The notes beneath the pieces were generated by a model. That model saw only the letters and a list, made by a program, of their open reading frames with translations. It was not told the DNA's origin and made no database searches. From Actinomycetes bacterium (GTDB taxonomy: Bacteria; Actinomycetota; Actinomycetes; Mycobacteriales; Mycobacteriaceae): DNA of 64,000 bases. The stretch lies in contig JAEXZY010000121.1 in assembly GCA_023404955.1 (NCBI GenBank), positions 62,001 through 126,000 of the forward strand. The letters are read 5' to 3'. Positions 43,168-51,947 of this stretch are shown here, in pieces (the stretch's first letter is position 1; every line of letters starts with the position of its first letter). A program made the position numbers and the translations under genes.

Positions 43168-44241
43168 ATGCGGGTTCTGGTGGCGATGAGCGGTGGCGTC
43201 GACTCCTCGGTGGCGGCGGCACGGATGGTGGACGCCGGACACGACGTGACGGGTGTGCACCTGGCGTTGTCGTCGGCGCCGGGCACGCTGCGGACCGGCT
43301 CGCGCGGATGCTGCTCGAAGGAGGATGCCGGCGATGCCCGCCGCGTCGCCGATGTGCTCGAGATCCCGTTTTACGTCTGGGATTTCGCGGACCGCTTCAA
43401 AGAAGACGTCATCGACGATTTCGTCGAGTCCTACGCGCGCGGCGAGACCCCCAATCCCTGCGTGCGCTGCAACGAGCGGATCAAGTTCTCCGCGTTGGCC
43501 GCCCGCGCATTGGCCCTGGGCTTCGACGCCCTGGCCACCGGCCACTACGCCCGGCTGTCGGACGGGCGGTTGCGCCGCGCGGTGGATCACGACAAGGACC
43601 AGTCTTACGTGCTGGCCGTGCTGACCGCCGATCAGCTGCGGCACGCGGTGTTCCCGATCGGAGACACCCCCAAGGCGCAGATCCGCGAAGAGGCCGCCCG
43701 CCGCGGGCTGGCGGTCGCCGACAAGGCCGACAGTCACGACATCTGCTTCATCCCGTCCGGGGACACCCGCGCGTTCCTGGGGGCCCGGATCGGCGTACGC
43801 AGGGGCGCGGTCGTCGACACCACCGGTGCGGTGCTGGCCGAACACGATGGCGTGCACGGGTTCACGATCGGTCAGCGCAAGGGCCTCGGAATCCCCGGTC
43901 CCGGCCCCGACGGCCGGCCGCGCTACGTCACCGGGATCGACGCGGACACCGGCACCGTCTACGTCGGTGACGCCGCCGATCTCGAGGTGCACTCGCTGCG
44001 CGGTGAGAGGCCCGTGTTCACCTCAGGAATCGCCCCCGAAGGTCCGATCGAGTGCACCGTGCAGGTGCGCGCCCACGGCGGCATGGCGGACGCGGTGGCA
44101 CACGTCGACGACGGTGTCGTGGTCGTCGACCTGCGCACCCCGCTGCGTGGGGTCGCCCCGGGGCAGACGCTGGTGCTTTACCGTCAGGACCCGCTGGGGG
44201 ACGAGGTGCTGGGCAGTGCCACGATCACCGAGGCGCACTGA
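43168..44241 (+). CDS. mnmA: tRNA-specific 2-thiouridylase MnmA (TrmU)
   Basis: The 357-residue protein has the PP-loop MSGGVDSSVAAARM, the two catalytic cysteines in TPNPCVRCNERIKF and SHDICFIPSGDT, GHYARLSDG and the C-terminal GFTIGQRKGLG domain. It thiolates U34 of Lys/Glu/Gln tRNAs, taking sulfur via IscS encoded two bases upstream. The next gene begins inside its last 26 bases, so expression is linked. Confidence 0.96.
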   Translation: MRVLVAMSGGVDSSVAAARMVDAGHDVTGVHLALSSAPGTLRTGSRGCCSKEDAGDARRVADVLEIPFYVWDFADRFKEDVIDDFVESYARGETPNPCVRCNERIKFSALAARALALGFDALATGHYARLSDGRLRRAVDHDKDQSYVLAVLTADQLRHAVFPIGDTPKAQIREEAARRGLAVADKADSHDICFIPSGDTRAFLGARIGVRRGAVVDTTGAVLAEHDGVHGFTIGQRKGLGIPGPGPDGRPRYVTGIDADTGTVYVGDAADLEVHSLRGERPVFTSGIAPEGPIECTVQVRAHGGMADAVAHVDDGVVVVDLRTPLRGVAPGQTLVLYRQDPLGDEVLGSATITEAH

Positions 44242-45067
44242 CAGACTGCAGCGCAACGCTTTTCGAGCTGCTGCGGTTGTCTTTCTGTGGGTCACTGCCG
44301 CCGGGATGCTGGCCCCAGCCGCTCAGGCCGCGCCACCGCGGTTACCCCCGCCCGGTGCGGGTTTCGACTATCAGCTCGGCGGCGCCTATCCGCCCCCGCC
44401 GGGAGTGACGATCGTGGAGCGGGACCGGACCGCGCCGCCGGCGCTCGCCGGCTATGACATCTGTTACGTCAACGGTTTCCAGACCCAACCTGACAACTCG
44501 CAGCAGTTCGCCGAGCGGCATCCCGACCTGGTGCTCCGAACCGGCGGGCAACCTTTGACCGACCCAGGTTGGCCCGACGAGTTCCTGTTCGACACGTCGA
44601 CCGCCGCCAAGCGTGACGCGCTCGCGGCTGTGGTGACACCGTGGATCGCGGGCTGCCGCGCGGCGGGCTTCGACGCCGTGGAGATCGACAACCTGGATTC
44701 GCACACCCGATCAGCCGGCATGCTCTCCCCGGCCGACAACCTGGCGATGGCGACGGTCTACGCGCAGGCGGCCCACCGGGCCGACCTGGCGATCGCGCAG
44801 AAGAACGCGGCCGAACTCACACCGGCCCTGCGCGCCGCGGGCTACGACTTCGCGGTGACCGAATCCTGCGTCCGCTTCACCGAATGCGCGACGTATGAGC
44901 AGCAATATCCGGTGGTGCTCGACATCGAGTACGGCGACGAACTCGGCCGGGATGCTTTCGCCGCCGCCTGCGCCGGGTCGAGCAGGCCAGCCGCGATGAT
45001 CCTTCGCGACCATGACCTGCTCACCCCGGCCGGGGATGGCTACGTGTACCGCAGCTGTGGCACCTGA
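44216..45067 (+). CDS. Secreted GH114-like protein (endo-alpha-1,4-polygalactosaminidase family)
   Basis: The 283-residue protein starts at GTG 44216 inside mnmA. An n-region rich in Arg is followed by a signal core (AAAVVFLWVTAAGMLAPAAQA). The mature protein is a TIM-barrel of the GH114 type: GAGFDYQLGGAYPPPPGVTI, YDICYVNGFQTQ, GFDAVEIDNLDSHTR (likely catalytic acid) and AQKNAAELTPAL, EYGDELGRDAF. Substrate is an exported polysaccharide; the identity in mycobacteria is unknown. No start other than this GTG or an internal ATG at 44306 gives a signal peptide; the 26-bp overlap with mnmA is long but plausible. Confidence 0.82.
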   Translation: MPRSPRRTDRLQRNAFRAAAVVFLWVTAAGMLAPAAQAAPPRLPPPGAGFDYQLGGAYPPPPGVTIVERDRTAPPALAGYDICYVNGFQTQPDNSQQFAERHPDLVLRTGGQPLTDPGWPDEFLFDTSTAAKRDALAAVVTPWIAGCRAAGFDAVEIDNLDSHTRSAGMLSPADNLAMATVYAQAAHRADLAIAQKNAAELTPALRAAGYDFAVTESCVRFTECATYEQQYPVVLDIEYGDELGRDAFAAACAGSSRPAAMILRDHDLLTPAGDGYVYRSCGT

Positions 45068-45108
45068 CACGGATTGACAGGTGTGCACCATGGCGTGAAG
45101 GTGTCGAC

Positions 45109-46689
45109 GTGGACCATGCCGAGGTGCTGATCACCGCGTTGTTGATGGCCGTCGCCGCGCTCGGCGCGCTGGCATGCCGGCTGTCGGTGCCGTATCCGAT
45201 ACCGCTGGTGGTCGGCGGCGCCCTGGCCGGCTTCATCCCGGGCCTGCCGGACATCAGCCTGCAACCCGACCTGGTACTGGCACTGTTCCTGCCCCCGCTG
45301 CTGTACAAGTCGGCGATCTACGCCAACTTCGGCGACTTCCGCACGGGCCTGCGCAGTCTCACCCTCAGCGCCGTCGCCCTGGTCGTCGTCACGATGGGCG
45401 CGGTGGCATTCGCGGCGCACACCGTCATCCCCGGAATGCCGTGGGAAGCCGCGTTCGTTCTCGGTGCGATCGTGTCGCCGACCGATCCCGTCGCCGCGTC
45501 CACGATCATGCGCCGCCTCGGTGCGCCTCGCCGGTTGATCAGCAGCATCGAGGGGGAGGGGCTGTTCAACGACGCGACGGCGCTCGTCGCGTTCCGTGTC
45601 GCGGTGGGCGCCACGGTCGCGGGTGGGTTCTCATTGGCCGACGCCGGGTTGAGCTTCGTCCTCGGTGCGTTCGGCGGCATCGCGATAGGTCTGGCGGTCG
45701 GCTGGCTGTCGGGCTGGGTGCGCGCGCACATCTACGACGCCCAGATCAGTGTCACGATCTCACTCCTGACCGGCTACGCCGCGTTCCTGCCCGCCGAGGC
45801 GGCAGGAGCATCCGCGGTGCTGGCCGTCGTCACCGCCGGCATCGTCATGGCGATCCGCAGCCCCGAGGTGCTCGAGGCCCGGCCCCGGCTGCAGGGCTAC
45901 TTCGTCTGGGACATCGTCGATTTCCTGATCAACGCCACGTTGTTCGCGCTGATCGGTCTGCAACTGCACGCAATCGTCTCGGGGCTACACGAATACCGCT
46001 TCGCCGCGCTGGTGGGGTACGCGGCCGGCGTCATCGGTGCCGTCGTCGCCAGTCGCTTCCTGTGGTTCTTCTCGGTGCCGTATCTGATCCGCGTGCTCGA
46101 TCGGCGACCCGGTCAGCGCCGGCGCCGGGCGCCTGCGTCCTGGCGAATCATCTTGGGCTGGAGCGGGATGCGAGGCGCCGTGTCCCTCGCGGTCGCGTTG
46201 GCAGTGCCGGTGCAGACGGCCGACGGTGCGCCGTTCCCACATCGGGAGTTGATCCTGTTCCTCACCTTCGCGGTCATCTTCTTCACGTTGGTGGTGCAGG
46301 GGCTGACGTTGCCGAGGCTGATCGACCGGCTCGATCGCACGGCCGATCCCGAGACCACGGAGGAGGACCGCGGGCGTCTGGCGGCCGCGCGCGCGGCGCT
46401 GGATCGCATCGACGAGTTGGCCGGTGAGGAGTGGACACGCACCGACACCGCGGAGCGCATGCGGGGGCTGTACGAGTACCGCACACAGCGTTTCGAGGCG
46501 CGGTTGGCCGGCGACGAGGTCGGCGAATACGAGGAGCGCTCGCGGGCGTATCAGGACATGGTGCGTTCCGTGCTGGCGGCACAGCGGCGGGAACTGCTGA
46601 CGATGCGGCGCGAAGGCAAGCTCTCCAACGAGGCCTTCAACCGGATTCTGCGTGACATCGATCTCGAGGAGTCTCGCTTGGAGGCATGA
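45109..46689 (+). CDS. CPA1-family cation/proton antiporter (NhaP/YjcE type)
   Basis: The 526-residue protein has about 12 membrane helices with the CPA1 hallmarks IVSPTDPVAASTIMRR and IEGEGLFNDATALVAF (ND motif). A later GWSGMRGAVSLAVALAVP and a cytoplasmic C-terminal helix of about 100 residues follow. It exchanges sodium or other monovalent cations for protons to control pH and salt. The GTG at 45109 gives the natural short N-terminus before helix 1. It converges with the SDR gene after 22 bp. Confidence 0.92.
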   Translation: MDHAEVLITALLMAVAALGALACRLSVPYPIPLVVGGALAGFIPGLPDISLQPDLVLALFLPPLLYKSAIYANFGDFRTGLRSLTLSAVALVVVTMGAVAFAAHTVIPGMPWEAAFVLGAIVSPTDPVAASTIMRRLGAPRRLISSIEGEGLFNDATALVAFRVAVGATVAGGFSLADAGLSFVLGAFGGIAIGLAVGWLSGWVRAHIYDAQISVTISLLTGYAAFLPAEAAGASAVLAVVTAGIVMAIRSPEVLEARPRLQGYFVWDIVDFLINATLFALIGLQLHAIVSGLHEYRFAALVGYAAGVIGAVVASRFLWFFSVPYLIRVLDRRPGQRRRRAPASWRIILGWSGMRGAVSLAVALAVPVQTADGAPFPHRELILFLTFAVIFFTLVVQGLTLPRLIDRLDRTADPETTEEDRGRLAAARAALDRIDELAGEEWTRTDTAERMRGLYEYRTQRFEARLAGDEVGEYEERSRAYQDMVRSVLAAQRRELLTMRREGKLSNEAFNRILRDIDLEESRLEA

Positions 46690-46711
46690 CGCCGCCAGGG
46701 CTCGATGACGC

Positions 46712-47431
46712 TCAAACCTCGAACGGGAAGGCGGTCGGGGGACCGGACAGCAGTGCCTTGGCCTTGCGGCCGAGCGCGTCGAAGATCTCCACCTCGCCGG
46801 CCTCGAGCCCGTCGAGGGCCACGGTGACGAGGTCGGCGGGGTCGATGACAGCGCCGTCGCCGAACTCGATCCCCTGCCGTTCTGCGAACTGGAAGAGCGT
46901 CTCTGTGCCGATCAGACCCGGAATGAGCGCTGCGACAAGCGTTCCCTGCTCTGCGAGTTCCATGCGCACATTGTTGGTCAGGCCCCACTCGGCTGATTTC
47001 GAGGCAGCGTAGGCGGCATTGCCATCGACGGTCGTGAACGCTGCCGCCGACAGCACGTTGAGGATCGCGCCGCCTCCGTTGCGGGCGAGGACGGGTGCGA
47101 ATGCACGGATCATCGCGAGTGTGCCGTGGTAGTTGGTGTCCATCACCGATCGGATCGCCCGAAGATCACCCGTGATCAGATTGCCCCCGGCGGTGTCGGC
47201 GGCATTGTTGATCAGGAGGTCGACGTCTGCCGCCGCCGCGGCGGCGGCATCGACCTGGCCGGCATCGGTGATGTCGAGCCCGACAGGCTCGACCCCGGGC
47301 ACGTCGATCAGTTCGGGGCGTCGCGCCGCGGCGTAGACCTTCGCCCCGCGTCGCACCAGCTCGATGGCGAAGAACCGGCCGAGGCCGCGGTTCGCACCGG
47401 TCACCAGGGCGGTGGCGCCGTGAATCTGCAT
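46712..47431 (-). CDS. Short-chain dehydrogenase/reductase (SDR)
   Basis: The 239-residue protein has the cofactor loop TGANRGLGRFFA, NNAADTAGG, catalytic S in NVLSAAAF and the Y-x3-K of AAYAASKSAEW, and the second-Arg position favours NADP. The substrate is not readable. It is divergent from a TetR gene across a gap with two matching palindromes, so its expression is probably inducible by a TetR ligand. The ATG at 47431 fits the fold better than GTG-type starts seven codons upstream. Confidence 0.88.
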   Translation of the reverse strand: MQIHGATALVTGANRGLGRFFAIELVRRGAKVYAAARRPELIDVPGVEPVGLDITDAGQVDAAAAAAADVDLLINNAADTAGGNLITGDLRAIRSVMDTNYHGTLAMIRAFAPVLARNGGGAILNVLSAAAFTTVDGNAAYAASKSAEWGLTNNVRMELAEQGTLVAALIPGLIGTETLFQFAERQGIEFGDGAVIDPADLVTVALDGLEAGEVEIFDALGRKAKALLSGPPTAFPFEV

Positions 47432-47458
47432 AGGAGTGTCCCCTTCAGGCAATCAAGA

Positions 47459-47507
47459 TGACCATGCGGTCATGTTCACACCGTGACAGAAGATGACCGA
47501 TCGGTCA
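47459..47507. promoter_or_regulatory. Paired TetR operators and leaderless promoter between the SDR and TetR genes
   Basis: TGACC-ATGC-GGTCA (47459-47472) and TGACC-GATC-GGTCA (47494-47507) share one 5-4-5 architecture; the second is a perfect palindrome. They are 35 bp apart. TACCCT at 47514-47519, seven bases before the TetR ATG, is the likely -10, so the second site covers its -35 zone. This fits autorepression and control of the SDR gene. Confidence 0.75.
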
Positions 47508-47526
47508 ACTTGATACCCTGACTGTC

Positions 47527-48129
47527 ATGTCGTCGTCTCCCCGCCCTCAGCGCGCCGATGCCACCCGCAATCGCGCGTCGCTGTTGGCGGCGGCCGAGAA
47601 GGTCTTCGCCGAGAAGGGGCATGCCGCCTCGGTGGCCGACATCGCCGCGGCCGCCGGGGTCGCCAAAGGCACGGTGTTTCGGCACTTCGCCACCAAAGAG
47701 GATTTGATCGCGTCGATCGCATGCGATCACATCGCCGTATATTCCGATGCAGCAAGGACACTCGCGGATGCGCCCGATCCGGGGGAGGCGCTGCTGGAGT
47801 TCCTCACGGTCGCCGCCGATCAGCGGCGGCAACACGACCTGACGTTCGTGCAGACGGCCAGCGACGATGATCCACGGGTGGTGCACGCGCGCACCGAACT
47901 GCACGAGAGCCTCGATGTGCTCGTTCGGCGTGCCCGCGACGCGGGAGTCATCCGCTCCGATATCACCGAGGCCGACGTTTTCCTGCTGATGTGTGCCCCG
48001 GTGCATGTGGTCGAGAACGTCGCCGATCCATCGCCGACCCTGTGGCGGCGCTACCTCGCGATCATCTTCGACGGGCTGCGGCCGCAGGGTGCGCACCCGC
48101 TCCCGCATCCGGCGCCGGTGCTGCCGTAG
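47527..48129 (+). CDS. TetR-family transcriptional regulator of the SDR gene
   Basis: The 200-residue protein has an N-terminal TetR DNA-binding domain (LLAAAEKVFAEKGHAASVAD then AGVAKGTVFRHFATKED). The ligand-binding helices carry the VADPSPTLWRRYLAIIFDGL segment common in TetR proteins with catabolic or detoxification targets. The adjoining SDR and the twin palindromes argue that it represses that gene and itself. The ligand is unknown. Confidence 0.88.
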   Translation: MSSSPRPQRADATRNRASLLAAAEKVFAEKGHAASVADIAAAAGVAKGTVFRHFATKEDLIASIACDHIAVYSDAARTLADAPDPGEALLEFLTVAADQRRQHDLTFVQTASDDDPRVVHARTELHESLDVLVRRARDAGVIRSDITEADVFLLMCAPVHVVENVADPSPTLWRRYLAIIFDGLRPQGAHPLPHPAPVLP

Positions 48130-48135
48130 AGGCGG

Positions 48136-48789
48136 TCAACCCGGCACGTTGTCGACGATGTTCGTCATCACCAGATCAGGCACCGAGTCGGGGAACGAGC
48201 AGGACGTCACCTCGATCAGCACCACCGACTTCACCTGGTAGTCACGGCCGCACGCACCCGGTCGGATGCGCACCGAATCGTCGGTGGCGAGTACGTCGCC
48301 GACCAGTGTCGAGCCCTCATCCGTGTCACTGCACGCTCCGATTCGCCGGGTCAGGTCGGTCAACGCAATGCCCGCGGTCGCGTCATCGCGGTATCCGGCA
48401 GCGGCCTGCGAGAGCAGCCCGCCCCGTCGGGGGCTCTGATAGGTGGTCTTGTGGAACTCCTCGACATCGGGGCCGAACACCTCGGTCTCGGCGAACAGCC
48501 ACCCGCACTCCGCGGGCAGGTCCCGCGCGAACACATCGGGGAGGAACCCCTGATCTGTCGGAATGTCCACCGGCACTTTGCTTTCCATACCAGGTACCGG
48601 CGTCAGGTCGGCGCCGGCACCGCTGAGTGCCTGCATCTGCGAACGATCCAGCAGGACGCTGTCGACATCGACCGGCGAGCGGGAGTTCTCGTCGAGCCCA
48701 GGCACGGGCCTCGTGGCCGACCCGGAGACGGTCTGCGTGCACCCGGACAGGGCGATCGCCAGCGCGCACAGCAGCACACGGCCCGTCAT
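48136..48789 (-). CDS. lpqA: PknH-sensor-like lipoprotein (LpqA-like)
   Basis: The 217-residue protein has a lipobox signal (VLLCALAIALSGC). A PknH_C-type extracellular domain follows with paired cysteines (AECGWL, RIGACSDTDEG, GACGRDYQVKSVVLIEVTSC), expected to form two disulfides. It resembles H37Rv LpqA by position next to the Rv3015c-like gene and by domain. The ligand is unknown. Its start is divergent from the MetE-like gene, and its 3' end converges with the TetR gene. Confidence 0.82.
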   Translation of the reverse strand: MTGRVLLCALAIALSGCTQTVSGSATRPVPGLDENSRSPVDVDSVLLDRSQMQALSGAGADLTPVPGMESKVPVDIPTDQGFLPDVFARDLPAECGWLFAETEVFGPDVEEFHKTTYQSPRRGGLLSQAAAGYRDDATAGIALTDLTRRIGACSDTDEGSTLVGDVLATDDSVRIRPGACGRDYQVKSVVLIEVTSCSFPDSVPDLVMTNIVDNVPG

Positions 48790-48811
48790 GCCCCGACAGT
48801 AGTGCGTCGCC

Positions 48812-48817
48812 TATCGT
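48812..48817 (+). promoter_or_regulatory. Putative leaderless -10 box of the MetE-like gene
   Basis: TATCGT ends seven bases before the GTG at 48825. The -35 would fall inside the start of the divergent lpqA-like gene. Confidence 0.4.
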
Positions 48818-48824
48818 CGGGCGA

Positions 48825-49835
48825 GTGAGTGCTTTCGCCGCCGCGACAGGGATCGGATCGTGGCCGGGTGTGTCGGCTCGCGACGCGGCAGGCGTGGTGA
48901 TCGGCGAGCTGCACCGGTTGCCCCATCTGATCGAGTTGCCGGCCCGTGGCGTGGGAGCGGACCTGATCGGCCGTGCGGGCGCGCTGCTGGTCGACATCGC
49001 GCTGGACACCGTGCCTCGCGGCTACCGCGTCGCCGCGGGGCGCAGCGCGGCCACCCGCCGTGCGGTGAGCCTGCTCGACGAGGACGTCGACGCGCTCGAA
49101 GAGGCTTGGGAGAAGGCGGGTTTGCGCGGTGGCGACCGGGTGGTCAAGGTGCAGGCCCCCGGACCGGTGACGCTCGCGGCGCACCTGGAACTGGGCGGCG
49201 GACACCGGGCGATCACCGACGCCGGCGCGGTACGTGATCTGACCGCCTCCCTGGCGGAGGGCGTGGCGGTACATCGAGCGGAGCTGGAGCGGCGCCTGCA
49301 GACCACCGTCGTCGTGCAGTTCGACGAACCCACGCTGCCGGCTGCGCTGGCCGGGCGGCTCAGCGGCGTGAGCAGTCTCAATCCGGTGCACCCGGTGGAG
49401 GAGGCGGTGGTCGTCGATCTGCTCGACACGTGCGTGGCCAGGGTGGGCGGTGAGGTCGCGGTGCACTGCTGCGCCGCCGACATCCCGTGGACCGTGGTGC
49501 AGCGCAGCACGATTGCCGCGGTGATGGTCGATGTCCGGTCGCTCGCCGCGACCGATCTCGACGGGGTCGGGGAGTTCCTGGAATCCGGCCGGACGGTCGT
49601 GCTCGGCGCCGTGCCGGCCCTCGCGCCCTCGCCCCGGCCCGCCGTCGAGGAGGTCGCCGCCGCGGTCGCCGCGGTGACCGACCGGCTCGGCTTCCCCCGC
49701 ACCGTGCTGCGCGACCGGGTCGGTGTCACCCCGGCGTGCGGGCTGGCCGGCGCCACGTCCGAGTGGGCGCGGCGTGCGATCGAGATGGCGCAGAAGGTCG
49801 CCGACGGCCTGGCCGAGGACCCCGACTCCGCCTAG
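48825..49835 (+). CDS. Methionine-synthase/UROD-fold protein (Rv3015c-like)
   Basis: The 336-residue protein is of the vitamin-B12-independent methionine synthase C-terminal (UROD/MetE) superfamily. Visible are ATGIGSWPG at the start, KVQAPGPVTLAAHLELGGGH, VVVQFDEPTLPAAL and the H-x-C zinc-type site in AVHCCAADIPW. It is much shorter than MetE and lacks its N-terminal domain, so a methyl-transfer function is only inferred. The length matches H37Rv Rv3015c (337). The GTG at 48825 fits. Confidence 0.85.
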   Translation: MSAFAAATGIGSWPGVSARDAAGVVIGELHRLPHLIELPARGVGADLIGRAGALLVDIALDTVPRGYRVAAGRSAATRRAVSLLDEDVDALEEAWEKAGLRGGDRVVKVQAPGPVTLAAHLELGGGHRAITDAGAVRDLTASLAEGVAVHRAELERRLQTTVVVQFDEPTLPAALAGRLSGVSSLNPVHPVEEAVVVDLLDTCVARVGGEVAVHCCAADIPWTVVQRSTIAAVMVDVRSLAATDLDGVGEFLESGRTVVLGAVPALAPSPRPAVEEVAAAVAAVTDRLGFPRTVLRDRVGVTPACGLAGATSEWARRAIEMAQKVADGLAEDPDSA

Positions 49836-49838
49836 CGA

Positions 49839-51455
49839 TCAGACCGTGCGCAGATCTTTGCGCAGGATCTTCCCCGACGCGGATTTCGGTACGGCGTCGA
49901 TGAATTGGACCTGGCGCACCTTCTTGTAGGGCGCCACCTGGCCCGCCACGAACTCGATGACCTCGTCCTCGGTGAGCTCGGCGCCGGCCTGTTTCACCAC
50001 GTACGCCTTGGGCACCTCTTCGCCCTCGTCGTTGGTCACCCCGATCACCGCCGCGTCGGCAATCCCGGGATGGCCCAGCAGCACCGCCTCCAGCTCGGCC
50101 GGGGGCACCTGGTAGCCCTTGTACTTGATGAGCTCCTTGAGCCGGTCGACGATGTACACGCAGCCGTGGGCGTCCACCTGGGCGAGGTCGCCGGTGTGCA
50201 GCCAGCCGTCGTCGTCGACGGTGGCGCGGGTGGCCTCGTCGTTGTTCAGGTAGCCGGCCATCACGTTCGGGCCCTTGAACCAGAGTTCGCCGGTGGCGCT
50301 GACACCCTCGTCCGGTGGGTTGATGTCCTTCCCGGTCTCCGGGTCGACGATCTTGGACACCGCGTTGGACACGGTCCATCCCACCGAACTCAACGGCGCG
50401 TCGACATGCATGTCGTGCGCGCCCGCGTCGAACGGGGTGATGTGGCTGACCGGGCTGAGCTCACTCATCCCGTACCCCTGCACGACCCGGCAGTTCAGTC
50501 GCTCGGCCACGGCGCGACCGAGATCGGCGTCCAACGGAGCCGCTCCCGACATCACCACCTTCAACGACGACAGGTCGTGCTCGTCGACCAGCGGGTGCTT
50601 GGCGAGCGCGACGGCCACCGGCGGCGCGATGAACGCGATCGTGCACCGGTGCTCTGCGATGTTGCCCAGGAACTGGCCGAGGTCGAAACTCGGCATGATG
50701 ACCAGGCGGGCGCGCGCGTGCAGCGCGGCATTGAGCAGCACGGTCATTCCGTAGATGTGAAAGAACGGCAACACAGCGAGCACCACGTCGTCGGGCACCA
50801 TGCCGTGCAGCGGTCGGATCTGCGCGACGTTGGCCACCAGGTTGCGGTGGGTCAGCATCACGCCCTTCGGGTTGCCCGTGGTGCCGGAGCTGTAAGGCAG
50901 CGCGGCCAGATGCGACGACGGGGCGAACGTCACCTCGGGTGCCGGCGGATTGCCGTCGAGCAGGTCGACGGCGTTCGGGTGACCGTCGGCGGTCCGCCCC
51001 GGCCCGTCGAGCACCACGAGGTCCTCGGCGGACAGCCCGACCAGTTCGACGGCCTCGGCGGCCTGGGGGGCCAGGGCGGACACCGTGATCAGCAGCGCCG
51101 CCCGCGAGTCCGTCAGCTGCTTGGCGATGTCCTTCGCGGTGAACAGCGCGTTGATGGTCGTGGCGGTCGCCCCGGAACGCAGGATGCCGTGGAATGCCAC
51201 GGCGAATGCCGAGCTGTTCGGGGCGAGGAGTCCGACGACATCGCCGACGCCCACCCCCCTGGCGGCGAGCGCACCGGCGAATGAGTCGATGCGCCCTACC
51301 ATTTCGCGGTAGCTGGTCTGCCGGCCGGTGGTGGAATCGACCAGCGCGATGCGGTCGAGGTGCTCGGCGTCGGGTCCGGCCAGCCCGGAGAAGAGGTAGT
51401 CGTAGACGCTGGCGGTGGGGATGTCGACTTCGGGGAAGGGGCTCGAGAAGCTCAT
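49839..51455 (-). CDS. Acyl-CoA synthetase, 4-coumarate-CoA-ligase type
   Basis: The 538-residue ANL enzyme has the P-loop YSSGTTGNPKGVMLTH, A5 motif VQGYGMSELSP, A7 GELWFKGPNVM, A8 GWLHTGDLAQVD with YIVDRLKELIKYKG and the A10 lysine in PKSASGKILRKDL. It activates a carboxylic acid, probably aromatic or medium-chain, to its CoA thioester. It lies between the MetE-like gene and ligA, not a position I recall from H37Rv, so it is accessory here. The plus-strand stop at 49835 ends 3 bp before its own stop. Confidence 0.9.
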   Translation of the reverse strand: MSFSSPFPEVDIPTASVYDYLFSGLAGPDAEHLDRIALVDSTTGRQTSYREMVGRIDSFAGALAARGVGVGDVVGLLAPNSSAFAVAFHGILRSGATATTINALFTAKDIAKQLTDSRAALLITVSALAPQAAEAVELVGLSAEDLVVLDGPGRTADGHPNAVDLLDGNPPAPEVTFAPSSHLAALPYSSGTTGNPKGVMLTHRNLVANVAQIRPLHGMVPDDVVLAVLPFFHIYGMTVLLNAALHARARLVIMPSFDLGQFLGNIAEHRCTIAFIAPPVAVALAKHPLVDEHDLSSLKVVMSGAAPLDADLGRAVAERLNCRVVQGYGMSELSPVSHITPFDAGAHDMHVDAPLSSVGWTVSNAVSKIVDPETGKDINPPDEGVSATGELWFKGPNVMAGYLNNDEATRATVDDDGWLHTGDLAQVDAHGCVYIVDRLKELIKYKGYQVPPAELEAVLLGHPGIADAAVIGVTNDEGEEVPKAYVVKQAGAELTEDEVIEFVAGQVAPYKKVRQVQFIDAVPKSASGKILRKDLRTV

Positions 51456-51471
51456 GGTGTCTCCGATCGAA

Positions 51472-51888
51472 TCATGTCCGGGCCGCGCCGGGTCGGTCTT
51501 CGTCGAGCTGCCTGATCATTTTCTTCGGCGCCACCATGCGATAGGAGGCGTCGATCAGTTCGCGAACCTCGGCCCAGTCCACGTCCGTTGCGGCGAAGTC
51601 CAGTCCGAGCCAGCCGAACGGGCCCAGGTAGGCGGGGACGAAGAAACGGTCGTCCTGTTCCAGAGCCAGTCGATCGCTCTCATCGACCTTGACCAGCAGC
51701 GAGTACGGGAAGCGCACGTGCTCGGGGGTGCCCTTCTGGGAGCCGCCGTACACGGCGAACATCTTCGGTGCGCAGAACACCGGCCTGCCGTGCGACACCT
51801 TCTCCGACGCGCCGGGGTAAGCAAGCGCGATCGCGCGGACCTCGGCCAACCCGGGATCGTGTTCGGAGAACATGATCGGATGCGGCAT
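51472..51888 (-). CDS. YjbR/MmcQ-family protein
   Basis: The 138-residue protein has the family core SHGRPVFCAPKMFAVYGG, LLVKVDESDRLALEQDDRFF and VPAYLGPFGWLGLDF. YjbR proteins adopt a CyaY-like fold and bind DNA in some cases; the biological role is unknown. The ATG at 51888 removes an unnatural N-terminal extension of 69 residues. It is upstream of the acyl-CoA ligase in the same direction, with a 16-bp gap, and is divergent from ligA. Confidence 0.85.
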   Translation of the reverse strand: MPHPIMFSEHDPGLAEVRAIALAYPGASEKVSHGRPVFCAPKMFAVYGGSQKGTPEHVRFPYSLLVKVDESDRLALEQDDRFFVPAYLGPFGWLGLDFAATDVDWAEVRELIDASYRMVAPKKMIRQLDEDRPGAART

Positions 51889-51947
51889 GTCTGCAGCGTA
51901 GCCAGCAGCGCCCCGCCCGTAGTGTCGGTCCTCTTCGATAGCCTGCG

